Positions 7,873-15,456 of a stretch of 26,788 bases of DNA are shown piece after piece. This DNA comes from CAYNDL01 sp964396115 (lineage in GTDB: Bacteria > Patescibacteriota > Andersenbacteria > UBA10190 > CAIZMI01), in assembly GCA_964396115.1 (NCBI GenBank), contig CAYNDL010000010.1:1-26788 (forward strand), given 5' to 3'. Each line of letters begins with the position of its first letter. The first letter of the stretch is position 1. The position numbers and the translations under genes were made by a program. Below the pieces are notes generated by a model. It had not been told where the DNA came from. It searched no databases and saw nothing but the letters and a program-made list of their open reading frames with translations.

Positions 7873-8990
7873 TGCGAATAATATTATTGCTTATCACTCT
7901 GGCGGCATGTTTGCCGTCAGTCTCTTTTGCTGCTTCTTTGACTGAACAGATTGTGGTCGATCCTTCTGTAAGAGACCAATTATCAAAGCCTCTAACCTTA
8001 GTCTATGGTAATAAAATATTCGTTGTCCCAGCTAAAACTCTGCGCGGGTTCGTGAAGTTTAAACAAGAAGGAGATACCACTTTCATGCGGTTAGTTCCGG
8101 GCGCAATTTACGATTTTCTCAACGTGAATGTATCTCCCGTTGTAAATGAGCCAGGAGAGGAGGTCCGTGTTGTATTTCGGAATGGCATATCCGAAATAAA
8201 GGAGCTGGCCAAGGACGGTAAAATTGTAGATGGAGTAAAAACTTCTTTTGGAATAAGGGATGCTCTCGCTAAGAGAAAAACCTCCGCAAGTGTCTATATG
8301 AAGAGACATGTCCCCGAAGTGGCTTCGCTCAAAGATTTTACCAAGCTCGGGATCAAAGACAAGATTGGACAGGGTGTTTCTAGTTTTGCTGGTAGTCCAA
8401 AGAACAGGATCAAAAACATAGAAGTTGGCCGTCTTCGAGTCCAAGGTCTTCTCATTGCTCCAGACGAAGAATTTTCATTAAACAAATATTTGGGACCGGT
8501 TACCGAAGAGAATGGTTATCTTCCTGAATTGGTTATCAAAGAGAAAACCACAAAGCCAGAGTTTGGAGGGGGTCTTTGCCAGGTTTCGACCACTCTATTT
8601 CGCGCTGCCATCAACGCTGGATTAAAAATAACAGAACGCCATAATCATGCTTATCCTGTCGCTTATTATGGAAAGCCTGGTTTTGATGCAACTATTTACA
8701 TTCCAAAACCGGATCTACGTTTTAAGAACAACACGGGAAGATGGTTAATGGTGCAATCTTCAGTCGAAGGAAGCAAACTCATATTTGATTTTTATGGCGT
8801 AAACGACGGACGAGTAGTCAAGACCGATGGTCCCCATACAGTGGAGAAATTGCCCGACGGTTCGCTAAAAACTCTATTTCGCCAGACAGTGGTCGACAAG
8901 AAGGGAAAAGAGGTAATTAATGATCTTTTCAAGAGTGAATACAAATCGGAAAAGCTATTTCCTACTGAAAGAAAAACTAACGGCGAATAA
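7872..8990 (+). CDS. VanW-domain secreted or surface protein
   Basis: A 372-residue exported protein. The signal peptide (1-20) could be cut after SFA; it also contains LAAC (10-13), which resembles a lipobox, so lipoprotein processing cannot be excluded. An N-terminal domain (about 25-165) precedes a clear VanW domain, recognised by FGGGLCQVSTTLFRAA and the following HNHAYPVAYY and FDATIY segments (about 232-280). The C-terminal part (300-372) is reminiscent of the G5-like tails seen on some VanW proteins. VanW domains are common on cell-wall proteins of Gram-positive and candidate-phylum bacteria, but the biochemical activity is not established. The start overlaps the znuB stop by one base, tying its expression to zinc uptake; any zinc dependence is inference. 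Confidence 0.88.
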   Translation: MRIILLLITLAACLPSVSFAASLTEQIVVDPSVRDQLSKPLTLVYGNKIFVVPAKTLRGFVKFKQEGDTTFMRLVPGAIYDFLNVNVSPVVNEPGEEVRVVFRNGISEIKELAKDGKIVDGVKTSFGIRDALAKRKTSASVYMKRHVPEVASLKDFTKLGIKDKIGQGVSSFAGSPKNRIKNIEVGRLRVQGLLIAPDEEFSLNKYLGPVTEENGYLPELVIKEKTTKPEFGGGLCQVSTTLFRAAINAGLKITERHNHAYPVAYYGKPGFDATIYIPKPDLRFKNNTGRWLMVQSSVEGSKLIFDFYGVNDGRVVKTDGPHTVEKLPDGSLKTLFRQTVVDKKGKEVINDLFKSEYKSEKLFPTERKTNGE

Positions 8991-9016
8991 CAATTTAGTG
9001 TTTTAGCATACATTTT

Positions 9017-9040
9017 AATACCGTATTAAGTGGTATTTTT
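9017..9040 (+). terminator. Weak intrinsic terminator after the VanW gene
   Basis: AATACC (9017-9022) can pair with GGTATT (9032-9037), with a run of five T ending at 9040. The stem is only 6 bp and AT-rich. It lies 27 bases after the VanW stop, where the zinc operon should end. Confidence 0.4.
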
Positions 9041-9056
9041 GGATAAATTTTTAGCG

Positions 9057-9072
9057 TGGTACACTTCGATAT
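9057..9072 (+). promoter_or_regulatory. Extended -10 promoter giving a leaderless start
   Basis: TGGTACACT (9057-9065) is an extended -10 element. It ends 7 bases before the ATG at 9073, so transcription should begin at or next to the start codon. There is no Shine-Dalgarno sequence and no convincing -35 box. Confidence 0.5.
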
Positions 9073-9945
9073 ATGAAAAAAATCATCATTGGAATAACTG
9101 CCTTAGCGGTACTAGCAGTAGCCGGCTGGTATGTTTTATCTGCAACTAAGCCTGCTGAAGAGCAAATGAAAGGGGCTTTTGTAAACTTGCTTAATTCTGG
9201 AAAGTTTCGCTTAAAAAGTACGATAGTTGTAAAGCCAGCTACTCCTCAGAACGGGTTGAACGAATTGAGGGTGAATACCGACGGTGATTTTGAGAAAAAC
9301 AAAGACGGATCATTGAATTTCGCGTCAGCTGTTGAAGCATCCGGGATTGGTGAGGGAACTACTATTTCCGGTAAGGGGGAGGTGAGGCTGATTGATAAGA
9401 AGTTGTACTATCGTATAAACGAGATGCCGCCAATCATTCCAGATGCCGAAAAAATTGTGGGTGTTTGGTTGCCTGGTGGGGAGGGATTAAGTGTGCTGCC
9501 GAATGATGTTAGAGCGAATGTTTCAAAGGCGGTAAAAAATCAGCAAGTTTTCCAAGAAGTTAAGAAGGTGGGTACTGAATCAGTGAACGGAGCATCCACT
9601 TCTCACATACAAGCGAGGTTGTCTCCAGAAGGTTATGCTGCCTTTGCTGAAGAAATCGCAAAACAATCAGGAAAAAATCTTCCTATCTCAAAAGAACAGG
9701 TGCAGAAAAACATCGAGTCACTCGGAGCTATTCCTTTTGATGCTTGGATAGACCGGTCGGGTTTTTTTAAGAGAATAAAAGTCACAATGACGAACCCCAC
9801 GACAAAGAATGTCACGGAGGTAACGTTAGACTTTGAAAAAGGAAATAAGGCGAAAATTGAAGCGCCAAAGGATGTTCAGGGCTTAGGTACGCAGACTTCT
9901 CCGACACCCGAAACAGCGACTCCTTCACCGTCACCATCGAAGTAA
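9073..9945 (+). CDS. Anchored extracellular protein with Ser/Thr/Pro tail
   Basis: A 290-residue protein with an N-terminal signal anchor (about 4-22) and no lipobox Cys. A folded region (about 30-265) of alternating beta-type segments follows, with several Gly-rich turns. The C-terminal tail is rich in Thr, Pro and Ser (about 272-290), typical of flexible or glycosylated surface tails. The layout, with a long beta sheet, the phrase FDAWIDRSGFFKRIKVTM and a closing VTLDFEKGNKAKIEAPKD segment, recalls the LppX/LprG-like lipid-binding superfamily and DUF4412-type surface proteins. I offer that only as a fold guess. The gene ends 1 base before rmuC begins, so the two are probably co-transcribed, although no functional link is evident. 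Confidence 0.8.
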   Translation: MKKIIIGITALAVLAVAGWYVLSATKPAEEQMKGAFVNLLNSGKFRLKSTIVVKPATPQNGLNELRVNTDGDFEKNKDGSLNFASAVEASGIGEGTTISGKGEVRLIDKKLYYRINEMPPIIPDAEKIVGVWLPGGEGLSVLPNDVRANVSKAVKNQQVFQEVKKVGTESVNGASTSHIQARLSPEGYAAFAEEIAKQSGKNLPISKEQVQKNIESLGAIPFDAWIDRSGFFKRIKVTMTNPTTKNVTEVTLDFEKGNKAKIEAPKDVQGLGTQTSPTPETATPSPSPSK

Positions 9946-9946
9946 C

Positions 9947-10966
9947 ATGAGCAACCAACTAATCACGGCGGTCTTCGGGCTCGTTCTCGGAGTTGTGCTC
10001 GCGGTATTCTTTTTGAAAAAAAGAAAAATGGAAGAAAAAAATGTCGAAAGCATGTTGCAAGACAAGTTTGATAAGTTTCAACAACAAGTGGAGTACAAAC
10101 TGGACACATCCAAGCAATTTCTTAACGAGAGGGTGACTGCCACCGAAAGAACAGCGCGAGAACTTTCGCAACACTTTGGGCATCTGCGTGAAGCTTACCA
10201 AGCAATAATCCGAACTAACACTGATATCTTGGATTTTCAAAAGATGTTGTCATCGCCCTCTGCCCGGGGCGGTTTCGGTGAGCTTCTCTTGGAAACCTTA
10301 TTGCGCGATATATTACCCACTGATCGTTATGCGTTGCAGTATACACTCAGAAGCGGCGAACGGGCTGATGCTGTGATCAAACTTCAGGACGGATACGTTG
10401 TGGCTGTAGATGCCAAGTTTCCTTTAGCGGGATATGAGCCTTTGGTGCGGGCCGAAGATGAAACAGAAAGACAAAGTGCGTTGAGAAACTTTGCCAGCGA
10501 CGTAAAAAAACACGCTCGGGATATTTCTTCAAAGTATATTTCAGCTTCCGATAACACCTTGTCGTTCGCTTTCATGTATATACCTTCTGAAGGTGTTTAT
10601 TATGAAATCGCGCGTAATCCCGAACTTTGGAATGCGATTACCTCACTCAAAGTCTATCCTGTCTCCCCAAGTTCCTTGGTCCCTTATCTCTACACGATCT
10701 TGGCAGGACTGCGTGGAATGAGGATAGAAAAACAAACGAGACACATCTTAGAGCTTCTTGGAAAAATCCAAAAAGACTTCAACAAGGTTGATTCTGAATT
10801 TCTTAAGGTTGGTTCTCATCTTGAGCAAGCGCTTCATCGTCATGAGGATGCCGTCAAGACTTTTGGTCGATTGAAGGGAAAAGTGGAGAACCTCGGTGCT
10901 GCAGAGGTTGAAGGTGTCCTTGAAACAGGAGAAATCAAGCTCGAAGAGGAATTACCAGTGAATTAA
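9947..10966 (+). CDS. rmuC: RmuC-family nuclease-like DNA recombination protein
   Basis: A 339-residue RmuC protein. An N-terminal membrane anchor (5-24) leads into a coiled coil (about 28-100), then a PD-(D/E)XK nuclease-like core. The core motifs are RGGFGELLLETLL (about 107-119, with the conserved Glu), then RADAVIKL and VAVDAKFPL (DxK), followed by the family stretch FAFMYIPSEGVYYEI and a helical C-terminus. RmuC is known to limit recombination at inverted repeats and has been linked to anti-phage activity in some bacteria. Catalysis by the family rests mainly on motif similarity. At 339 residues it is shorter than the roughly 475 of E. coli RmuC, mostly through a shorter coiled coil and C-terminus. 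It begins 1 base after the preceding gene. Confidence 0.92.
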   Translation: MSNQLITAVFGLVLGVVLAVFFLKKRKMEEKNVESMLQDKFDKFQQQVEYKLDTSKQFLNERVTATERTARELSQHFGHLREAYQAIIRTNTDILDFQKMLSSPSARGGFGELLLETLLRDILPTDRYALQYTLRSGERADAVIKLQDGYVVAVDAKFPLAGYEPLVRAEDETERQSALRNFASDVKKHARDISSKYISASDNTLSFAFMYIPSEGVYYEIARNPELWNAITSLKVYPVSPSSLVPYLYTILAGLRGMRIEKQTRHILELLGKIQKDFNKVDSEFLKVGSHLEQALHRHEDAVKTFGRLKGKVENLGAAEVEGVLETGEIKLEEELPVN

Positions 10967-10996
10967 ATTAAAGGTTTAATAACTAAATTCTTCGGT

Positions 10997-11011
10997 AGGC
11001 AAAGTTTGCCT
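10997..11011. repeat. Small inverted repeat in the rmuC-methyltransferase gap
   Basis: AGGCAAA-G-TTTGCCT is a perfect 7-base inverted repeat with a one-base centre, 31 bases after the rmuC stop and 31 bases before the next ATG. As RNA it would form a 5-bp hairpin but lacks a proper T run, so it is a poor terminator. It could equally be a protein-binding site. Confidence 0.35.
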
Positions 11012-11042
11012 TTGCATCAGGTTTTATTTAAGCTAGAGGCCT

Positions 11043-11795
11043 ATGCAAGTATCTTCACGCGTGAGAGAAGTGTTGGATAATTTGGATCAGACAAGAGGTC
11101 TGTATTATAACCTGACCCGTCCCGCCGCTGAACTTTTGGGGGTATTTGCAAAGATAAGGAGGGCAAAATCGATTGTTGAGATTGGAACCGCCAATGGTTA
11201 TACAGCTATCACATTAGGTGCAGCAGTGCGTGACTTTGGCGGCACCGTAATTACGATAGAAAGAAACGGCGTCATGGTGGAAGCTGCCAAAAGAAACATC
11301 TGTGCTGCGGGGCTACAGGATGTTGTTACAGTTTACCCCGGAAGTGCTTATAAGGTGCTGAAACAGTTACCCGGCCCATTTGACCTCATCTTTATTGATG
11401 GGACAAAACAAGAATACGTGGGATATTTTGAAAGGGTAAAAGATAAGCTCGCAGATAATTCATTGATTATTGCGGATAATGTCATGTCGCACGAGGAAGA
11501 ACTTGCAGATTTTATCCGACTGATTAATGAAGATGCGTCAATTTCTTCCTCTATATTGCCGGTCGGTGCAGGGTTGCTTGTCGGAGTCCACTGCGCACCC
11601 CAGAAACAAATTAAGCAGAGTCGTACATCGTCTTTGAATGAACTTGTGGTGCAGGCTGCACCCAGAATATTCCGTGGGACGGTATCTCAAGTGCACAGCG
11701 GTGAAATTTTTGATGCTCTTGAGGATATAGCAGAAGAAGAGATGGAGGGGTACGAAAAGGCTCTTTTTGAAGAAGCGCTGCGGCTTCCTGATTAG
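11043..11795 (+). CDS. SAM-dependent O-methyltransferase (family 3, YrrM/CCoAOMT-like)
   Basis: A 250-residue class I methyltransferase. Motif I is VEIGTANGYTA (45-55), followed by VITIERN with the acidic residue that binds the SAM ribose, then DLIFIDGTKQEY with a metal-ligand-type Asp, and LIIADNV, which are the hallmarks of the O-methyltransferase 3 family. Family members methylate hydroxyl groups of small catechol-like molecules or of tRNA wobble uridine (TrmR); the substrate here is unknown. After the core, roughly residues 185-250 form an extra acidic tail not normal for the family. The stop overlaps the convergent glycosyltransferase gene by 4 bases. GAGG sits only 3 bases before the ATG, so ribosome binding by Shine-Dalgarno pairing is doubtful. 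Confidence 0.85.
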   Translation: MQVSSRVREVLDNLDQTRGLYYNLTRPAAELLGVFAKIRRAKSIVEIGTANGYTAITLGAAVRDFGGTVITIERNGVMVEAAKRNICAAGLQDVVTVYPGSAYKVLKQLPGPFDLIFIDGTKQEYVGYFERVKDKLADNSLIIADNVMSHEEELADFIRLINEDASISSSILPVGAGLLVGVHCAPQKQIKQSRTSSLNELVVQAAPRIFRGTVSQVHSGEIFDALEDIAEEEMEGYEKALFEEALRLPD

Positions 11796-12856
11796 TGTTG
11801 TTCCAGAATTATTCTTTGAAAAACGAAATCTTCCTTTACGGCCAACAGTGTTGGGTCGGCTTTTTTCTGCAACTTTATTTCTTTTAGTCTGTTGACGTCG
11901 TAGCTTGGTGTTGTGCCTTCGGCCCTGATAACGTGCCCGTATGGTCCCCAAGGAGCAGTACGTGTCTCATCGGTTGGACCGAAAATCCCATAGGTGGGGA
12001 CGTCTTGTGATACAGCAACATGCATCAATCCTGAGTCGTTGCTAATAAAAATTCTGCATTGTGAGATTATGGCTGCCGTGACAGGTAATGTTGCAGAAAC
12101 CACGATGGCGGGTTTGTGTATATTTTTTTGCACAGAACTTTTTAGCTCGTGTTCGTTCTCGCCTCCAAAGATTAGTATTGTCGCTTGGTAATGTTCCGAT
12201 AACATTTCGCAGAGTTTTGCCCATCTTTTCAATGGCCAGCGTTTGTACTGAAGGTCGGCATTTGTGCCCGGGTGTATGCCAATTATTTTTTTTCCCTCCA
12301 ATTTATTTTTTTCGAGGAACTCAAGGCCCAATTTTCGGTCGTTTGAACTAAGGGGAAAATCATATTTTACAGATTGCAACCTCGTTTCTATTCCGACCGC
12401 TTCCAGTAAAAGCAAGTTCTGTTCAACATCATGGAGGGATTTTTTCGCGGCAACGCTTTCATTCAAAAAAAGGGAAGTGTCTTTTAGAAATAAGTAGGAA
12501 TATGTGTGGCCGATACGTTGTCTGGTTTTTCCAAAAAATAAAATTGAACTGCTCGTTATAAGTTGTCCAGGATATGTGACGAGGCCAAAATCGAAGCGCT
12601 CTTTTCGGACTGTTTTTATAATATTCAACCATTCACCCAACTTTGGCTTAGGTGTTCCCAAATAAATATTTTTTACGTTTGGGTTACAACTAAGCACTTC
12701 CTTTGTGCCACGCGGTGCAACTAATACGGAAATTTCACTACTTGGGTTGGCTTCTTTTAGTCTTCTTATTGTTGGTGTTTGCATTAATAAATTACCGATG
12801 CCTGACATTGCAACTACCAAGACTTTTGGTTTTTCAAAACTTTCAAAATCAACCAT
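11792..12856 (-). CDS. Glycosyltransferase family 9 (heptosyltransferase-like)
   Basis: A GT-B protein of 354 residues. The N-terminus has VLVVAMSGIGNLLMQTPTIRRL, the usual GT9 opening (GIGD in most members, GIGN here). The donor-binding half has IGIHPGTNADLQYKRWP and ISNDSGLMHVAVSQDVPTYGIFGPTDETRTAPWGP, both diagnostic of the family. I chose the ATG at 12856; a TTG four codons earlier (12868) is possible but has a badly placed AGGA. It is the last gene of the five-gene glycan operon and overlaps the preceding GT4 gene by 8 bases. GT9 enzymes move heptose or other sugars from an ADP- or similar nucleotide donor onto lipid-linked acceptors; as no heptose pathway is present here, the sugar is open. 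Confidence 0.9.
   Translation of the reverse strand: MVDFESFEKPKVLVVAMSGIGNLLMQTPTIRRLKEANPSSEISVLVAPRGTKEVLSCNPNVKNIYLGTPKPKLGEWLNIIKTVRKERFDFGLVTYPGQLITSSSILFFGKTRQRIGHTYSYLFLKDTSLFLNESVAAKKSLHDVEQNLLLLEAVGIETRLQSVKYDFPLSSNDRKLGLEFLEKNKLEGKKIIGIHPGTNADLQYKRWPLKRWAKLCEMLSEHYQATILIFGGENEHELKSSVQKNIHKPAIVVSATLPVTAAIISQCRIFISNDSGLMHVAVSQDVPTYGIFGPTDETRTAPWGPYGHVIRAEGTTPSYDVNRLKEIKLQKKADPTLLAVKEDFVFQRIILEQH
11842..11866 (+). terminator. Possible plus-strand terminator inside an antisense gene
   Basis: CCAAC-AGT-GTTGG (11842-11854) followed by GTCGGC and six T (11861-11866) lies about 50 bases past the methyltransferase stop, within the coding sequence of the convergent glycosyltransferase. The gap of 6 bases between stem and T run makes it a weak call. 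Confidence 0.25.
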
Positions 12857-14000
12857 TGTTCTTAACAAGGTCCTGATATAGTTTTGTTAATTTTGAAATA
12901 CTGTGGTCCCAAGAGAATTCTGTATGCGCACGATTACGTGCCGTGTTCTTTAAGCTGTTTGCCAGAGAGGGGTTATTCAACAGGGAAATAATTTTGGCGG
13001 CCATGTCCTCGGCGTTTTCTTGTTGGAAAAGCAGGCCTGTTTTTTCGTGTTTTACGATAAATGGTATTGCGCTTCCATCTGTTGCCAAAATTGGACAACC
13101 GGCAGCGCCTGCTTCAAGAAGAACGATGCCGAATGCTTCAAAACGACTAGGAAAAACAAATGCTGTCGCATGTTGGTAAGCGCCGATTAGCTCCTCTCTT
13201 TTCACTTTGCCTGTCCATGTTATTGAATTTTCTATCCCAAGTTGCTGTGCTTTTTTCTGGCATTGCGCTTTGAACCCAAAATCTTCTCCTATTAGTACCA
13301 ATCGAATATCTTTTTTCTGGCGTTTAACGTGAGCAAAAGCGTCAATGAGCAAATCAACACCTTTGGCTTGGGCAATTCTGCCGGCAAACAGCAAAATCTG
13401 TTTTTCTTTTATATTCCATCCCGGAAATGGATTGGTATACTGCTTTTCAAATGCTGCGGTTTCAATGCCCGGTGGAATTAGTTCAACACGCTGGAGCATG
13501 AACCCATCTTTTTCCAACATTTCTTTTTCGTAAGGTGAAATCACTATAACGGCATCCGCTGCAGCCACTGTAGCTCTTCCGTAAAGGATCCGGTAAAGCT
13601 GCCATTTCATCGAACGACGGTTATCGGTGTTGTAGTAATAAGTATTCAGTACAAAAGGTACATGCTTGTTCTTGGCTACCCGCGCAGCAATATCCGCGGG
13701 TGCGTACCAAAAAGCGTGCCCATGAATGATGTCAAAATCCATTGTGTCCAACTCATCTTTCAGATTAACTGGGATAGGATAACCGACGGAATCAAAAGTT
13801 TTCGCTTCATGGCGGTGCACGTAAGGTGGGTCTTCGGGAAGCGGATCCAAGATTGTTGGGGGATGGTGCGTCTTGAGGTTTGTTGTCTCAACCCGGACGT
13901 CCTCGCCATTCCTTATTAAACGTTCGACAATAGCCTGAGTGTAATCTTCTACGCCACCAGTAGACGGTGGATAACGAAGCAGTGTGTGAACTATTTTCAT
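12849..14000 (-). CDS. Glycosyltransferase family 4
   Basis: A 383-residue GT-B retaining glycosyltransferase. The N-terminal acceptor half opens with the glycine-rich PPSTGGVEDY loop (11-20). The C-terminal half has LLFAGRIAQAKGVDLLIDAF (about 203-222) and the GT4 EX7E motif, E288 and E296, in FEAFGIVLLEAGAAGCP. It lies fourth in the glycan operon, overlapping the GT2 gene upstream by 4 bases and the GT9 gene downstream by 8. It probably adds one sugar to a surface glycan from a nucleotide-sugar donor in the cytoplasm. The linkage and sugar cannot be read from sequence. Confidence 0.93.
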   Translation of the reverse strand: MKIVHTLLRYPPSTGGVEDYTQAIVERLIRNGEDVRVETTNLKTHHPPTILDPLPEDPPYVHRHEAKTFDSVGYPIPVNLKDELDTMDFDIIHGHAFWYAPADIAARVAKNKHVPFVLNTYYYNTDNRRSMKWQLYRILYGRATVAAADAVIVISPYEKEMLEKDGFMLQRVELIPPGIETAAFEKQYTNPFPGWNIKEKQILLFAGRIAQAKGVDLLIDAFAHVKRQKKDIRLVLIGEDFGFKAQCQKKAQQLGIENSITWTGKVKREELIGAYQHATAFVFPSRFEAFGIVLLEAGAAGCPILATDGSAIPFIVKHEKTGLLFQQENAEDMAAKIISLLNNPSLANSLKNTARNRAHTEFSWDHSISKLTKLYQDLVKNNG

Positions 14001-14803
14001 TGGTTTTTGATTAAACGCAAATACTTACGACACATTTTGTATTCGTATTGCGCGCTAAAGAAACACCACAGCCAACCTTGGCAGCCGTCGAGAATTCCTT
14101 TTTGCCAAAAGAACTTTCGGATAAATTGTTTGATGGCGCGATGGAAAAGAAAGGGCAGAGTATTGATCGTGTTTATGCGCTCAATTTGTTTTCCGCTGCG
14201 ATCATGCCCGGTTTTCAACATCTCGAGTGCGTCTGCTGATGAGTATTTTTCCTGACGCTCTAAGTAAGCGGCAATCGTTTGATAGTGACTATGGTGCAAA
14301 AGAAAATTTTTAAGGCGGCCGGAATCAGAATCTCCAAGTTTTATTGAGGTTCCGTCAGAAATGCGCACCACTTGTTCATGCACTTCCTTGTCATCCCATT
14401 TTCCATAGGTCTTATTGAATAAACGAAGGTTATTGCCTGCAAGGTGCCACAGTGGTTTTCCCAGAAAAACGGTTACAATTTTGAACCAATAGTAACTATA
14501 TTTAGGATCTGCTAGTTCTGATCTTATTTCTTCGGCTAATAAATCCGGTATTTCTTCGTCGGCATCAATTTGTATTATCCATTGGTGGGTGCATTGTTGT
14601 ATTGCAAAATTCTTTTGCTTGCCATATCCCTCCCATTCTTTATCAAATACTTTATCCGTATATTTTTTTGCGATCTCCTTTGTTTTATCCGTGCTGCCGC
14701 TATCAACAACAACTACTTCGTCGGCAATTTTTTTAGCGCTTCTGATTGCTTTCTCGATGTGTGCCTCCTCGTTTTTTGCGATACAAATTACTGATATGCC
14801 CAT
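13997..14803 (-). CDS. Glycosyltransferase family 2 (WaaE/KdtX-like)
   Basis: A 268-residue GT-A protein. The opening ISVICIAKNEEAHIEKAI and VVVDSGSTDKT are typical, the metal-binding DxD is D80-A-D82 in QIDADEE, and GYGKQKNFAI (59-68) is the phrase shared by the WaaE/KdtX group of lipooligosaccharide core glucosyltransferases. The C-terminal half is helical with WFKI and a Phe/Trp-rich end that may be a membrane-associating helix (about 235-255). It overlaps the GT4 gene by 4 bases. A TATAAT hexamer (14813-14818) happens to lie 9 bases upstream, but it also encodes the last codons of the deacetylase, so I do not call an internal promoter. The substrate is unknown. Confidence 0.92.
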   Translation of the reverse strand: MGISVICIAKNEEAHIEKAIRSAKKIADEVVVVDSGSTDKTKEIAKKYTDKVFDKEWEGYGKQKNFAIQQCTHQWIIQIDADEEIPDLLAEEIRSELADPKYSYYWFKIVTVFLGKPLWHLAGNNLRLFNKTYGKWDDKEVHEQVVRISDGTSIKLGDSDSGRLKNFLLHHSHYQTIAAYLERQEKYSSADALEMLKTGHDRSGKQIERINTINTLPFLFHRAIKQFIRKFFWQKGILDGCQGWLWCFFSAQYEYKMCRKYLRLIKNQ

Positions 14804-14808
14804 AACTA

Positions 14809-15453
14809 TTAAATTATATCTCCAATAGTACTTATTTTCATCGGTAATTTTTTCAGGAACCGCAGGTGTTGTTCTAATTGTGAAGCGCTTACCGCATAGA
14901 AGTCGTTGGGGTTTTCTGAAACACGGTGGTATGTCTCAATTAGCCATTTGTTATTTAAGCAGGCGGTTGATGCGTAAATGTTCCATTTCCATACGGAAAA
15001 GTTTTTCTTTGTAGCATTAATAGTCTTAAGAGCAAGCGGATTAGTTGGGGGCAAGTTCTCCATGCCCCACACCGTCGTCCTGCCGGCGAGAAAATGTTTA
15101 GCCGATATTTCTTCAACTGCCTTACTGTAAGATCCGCCTGGGTATATTATTGTTTTTGCTCCAGTTGCCGCCCGGCTATCAATAATTTCTTTTTCCAGCG
15201 CATCCTTTGGCAGCTTAGCAAGAGGGGAGTGTGTTACACCGTGGGCAGCAAGTTCATGTCCTTCACTTAAGCAAGTTTCTTTCCATTCAGAAAGAGTTGC
15301 GACTGGGATTTTCTCTGAAAAATAAATTTTTTCTTGCTCAACCGCCACTCCAAATGTGGCCTTGATACCATATTTTTTCAGTAAAGGTATTGCTATTTCT
15401 CTGACGCTGGCGTACCCGTCATCGAAGACCAACGATACCGCGCCTCGTTTCAT
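14809..15453 (-). CDS. NodB-type polysaccharide deacetylase
   Basis: A 214-residue carbohydrate esterase 4 (NodB homology) domain with little else. Motif 1 is LVFDDGYAS (D11, D12) and motif 2 is AAHGVTHSPL, giving the metal ligands H71 and H75. IIYPGGSYS (102-110) matches motif 3, where an Arg is often found before PxG but is a Tyr here. There is no signal peptide, so it should act in the cytoplasm on a lipid-linked or nucleotide-linked N-acetyl sugar, as expected from its place inside a glycan operon, 5 bases before GT2. Such proteins remove an acetyl group from GlcNAc-like residues. Activity is likely given D12, H71 and H75. Confidence 0.88.
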   Translation of the reverse strand: MKRGAVSLVFDDGYASVREIAIPLLKKYGIKATFGVAVEQEKIYFSEKIPVATLSEWKETCLSEGHELAAHGVTHSPLAKLPKDALEKEIIDSRAATGAKTIIYPGGSYSKAVEEISAKHFLAGRTTVWGMENLPPTNPLALKTINATKKNFSVWKWNIYASTACLNNKWLIETYHRVSENPNDFYAVSASQLEQHLRFLKKLPMKISTIGDII

Positions 15454-15456
15454 AAA

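Noticed and set aside
14813..14818. TATAAT before the GT2 gene as an internal promoter
   Set aside because: It encodes the last residues of the deacetylase and has no supporting -35; coincidence is likely.
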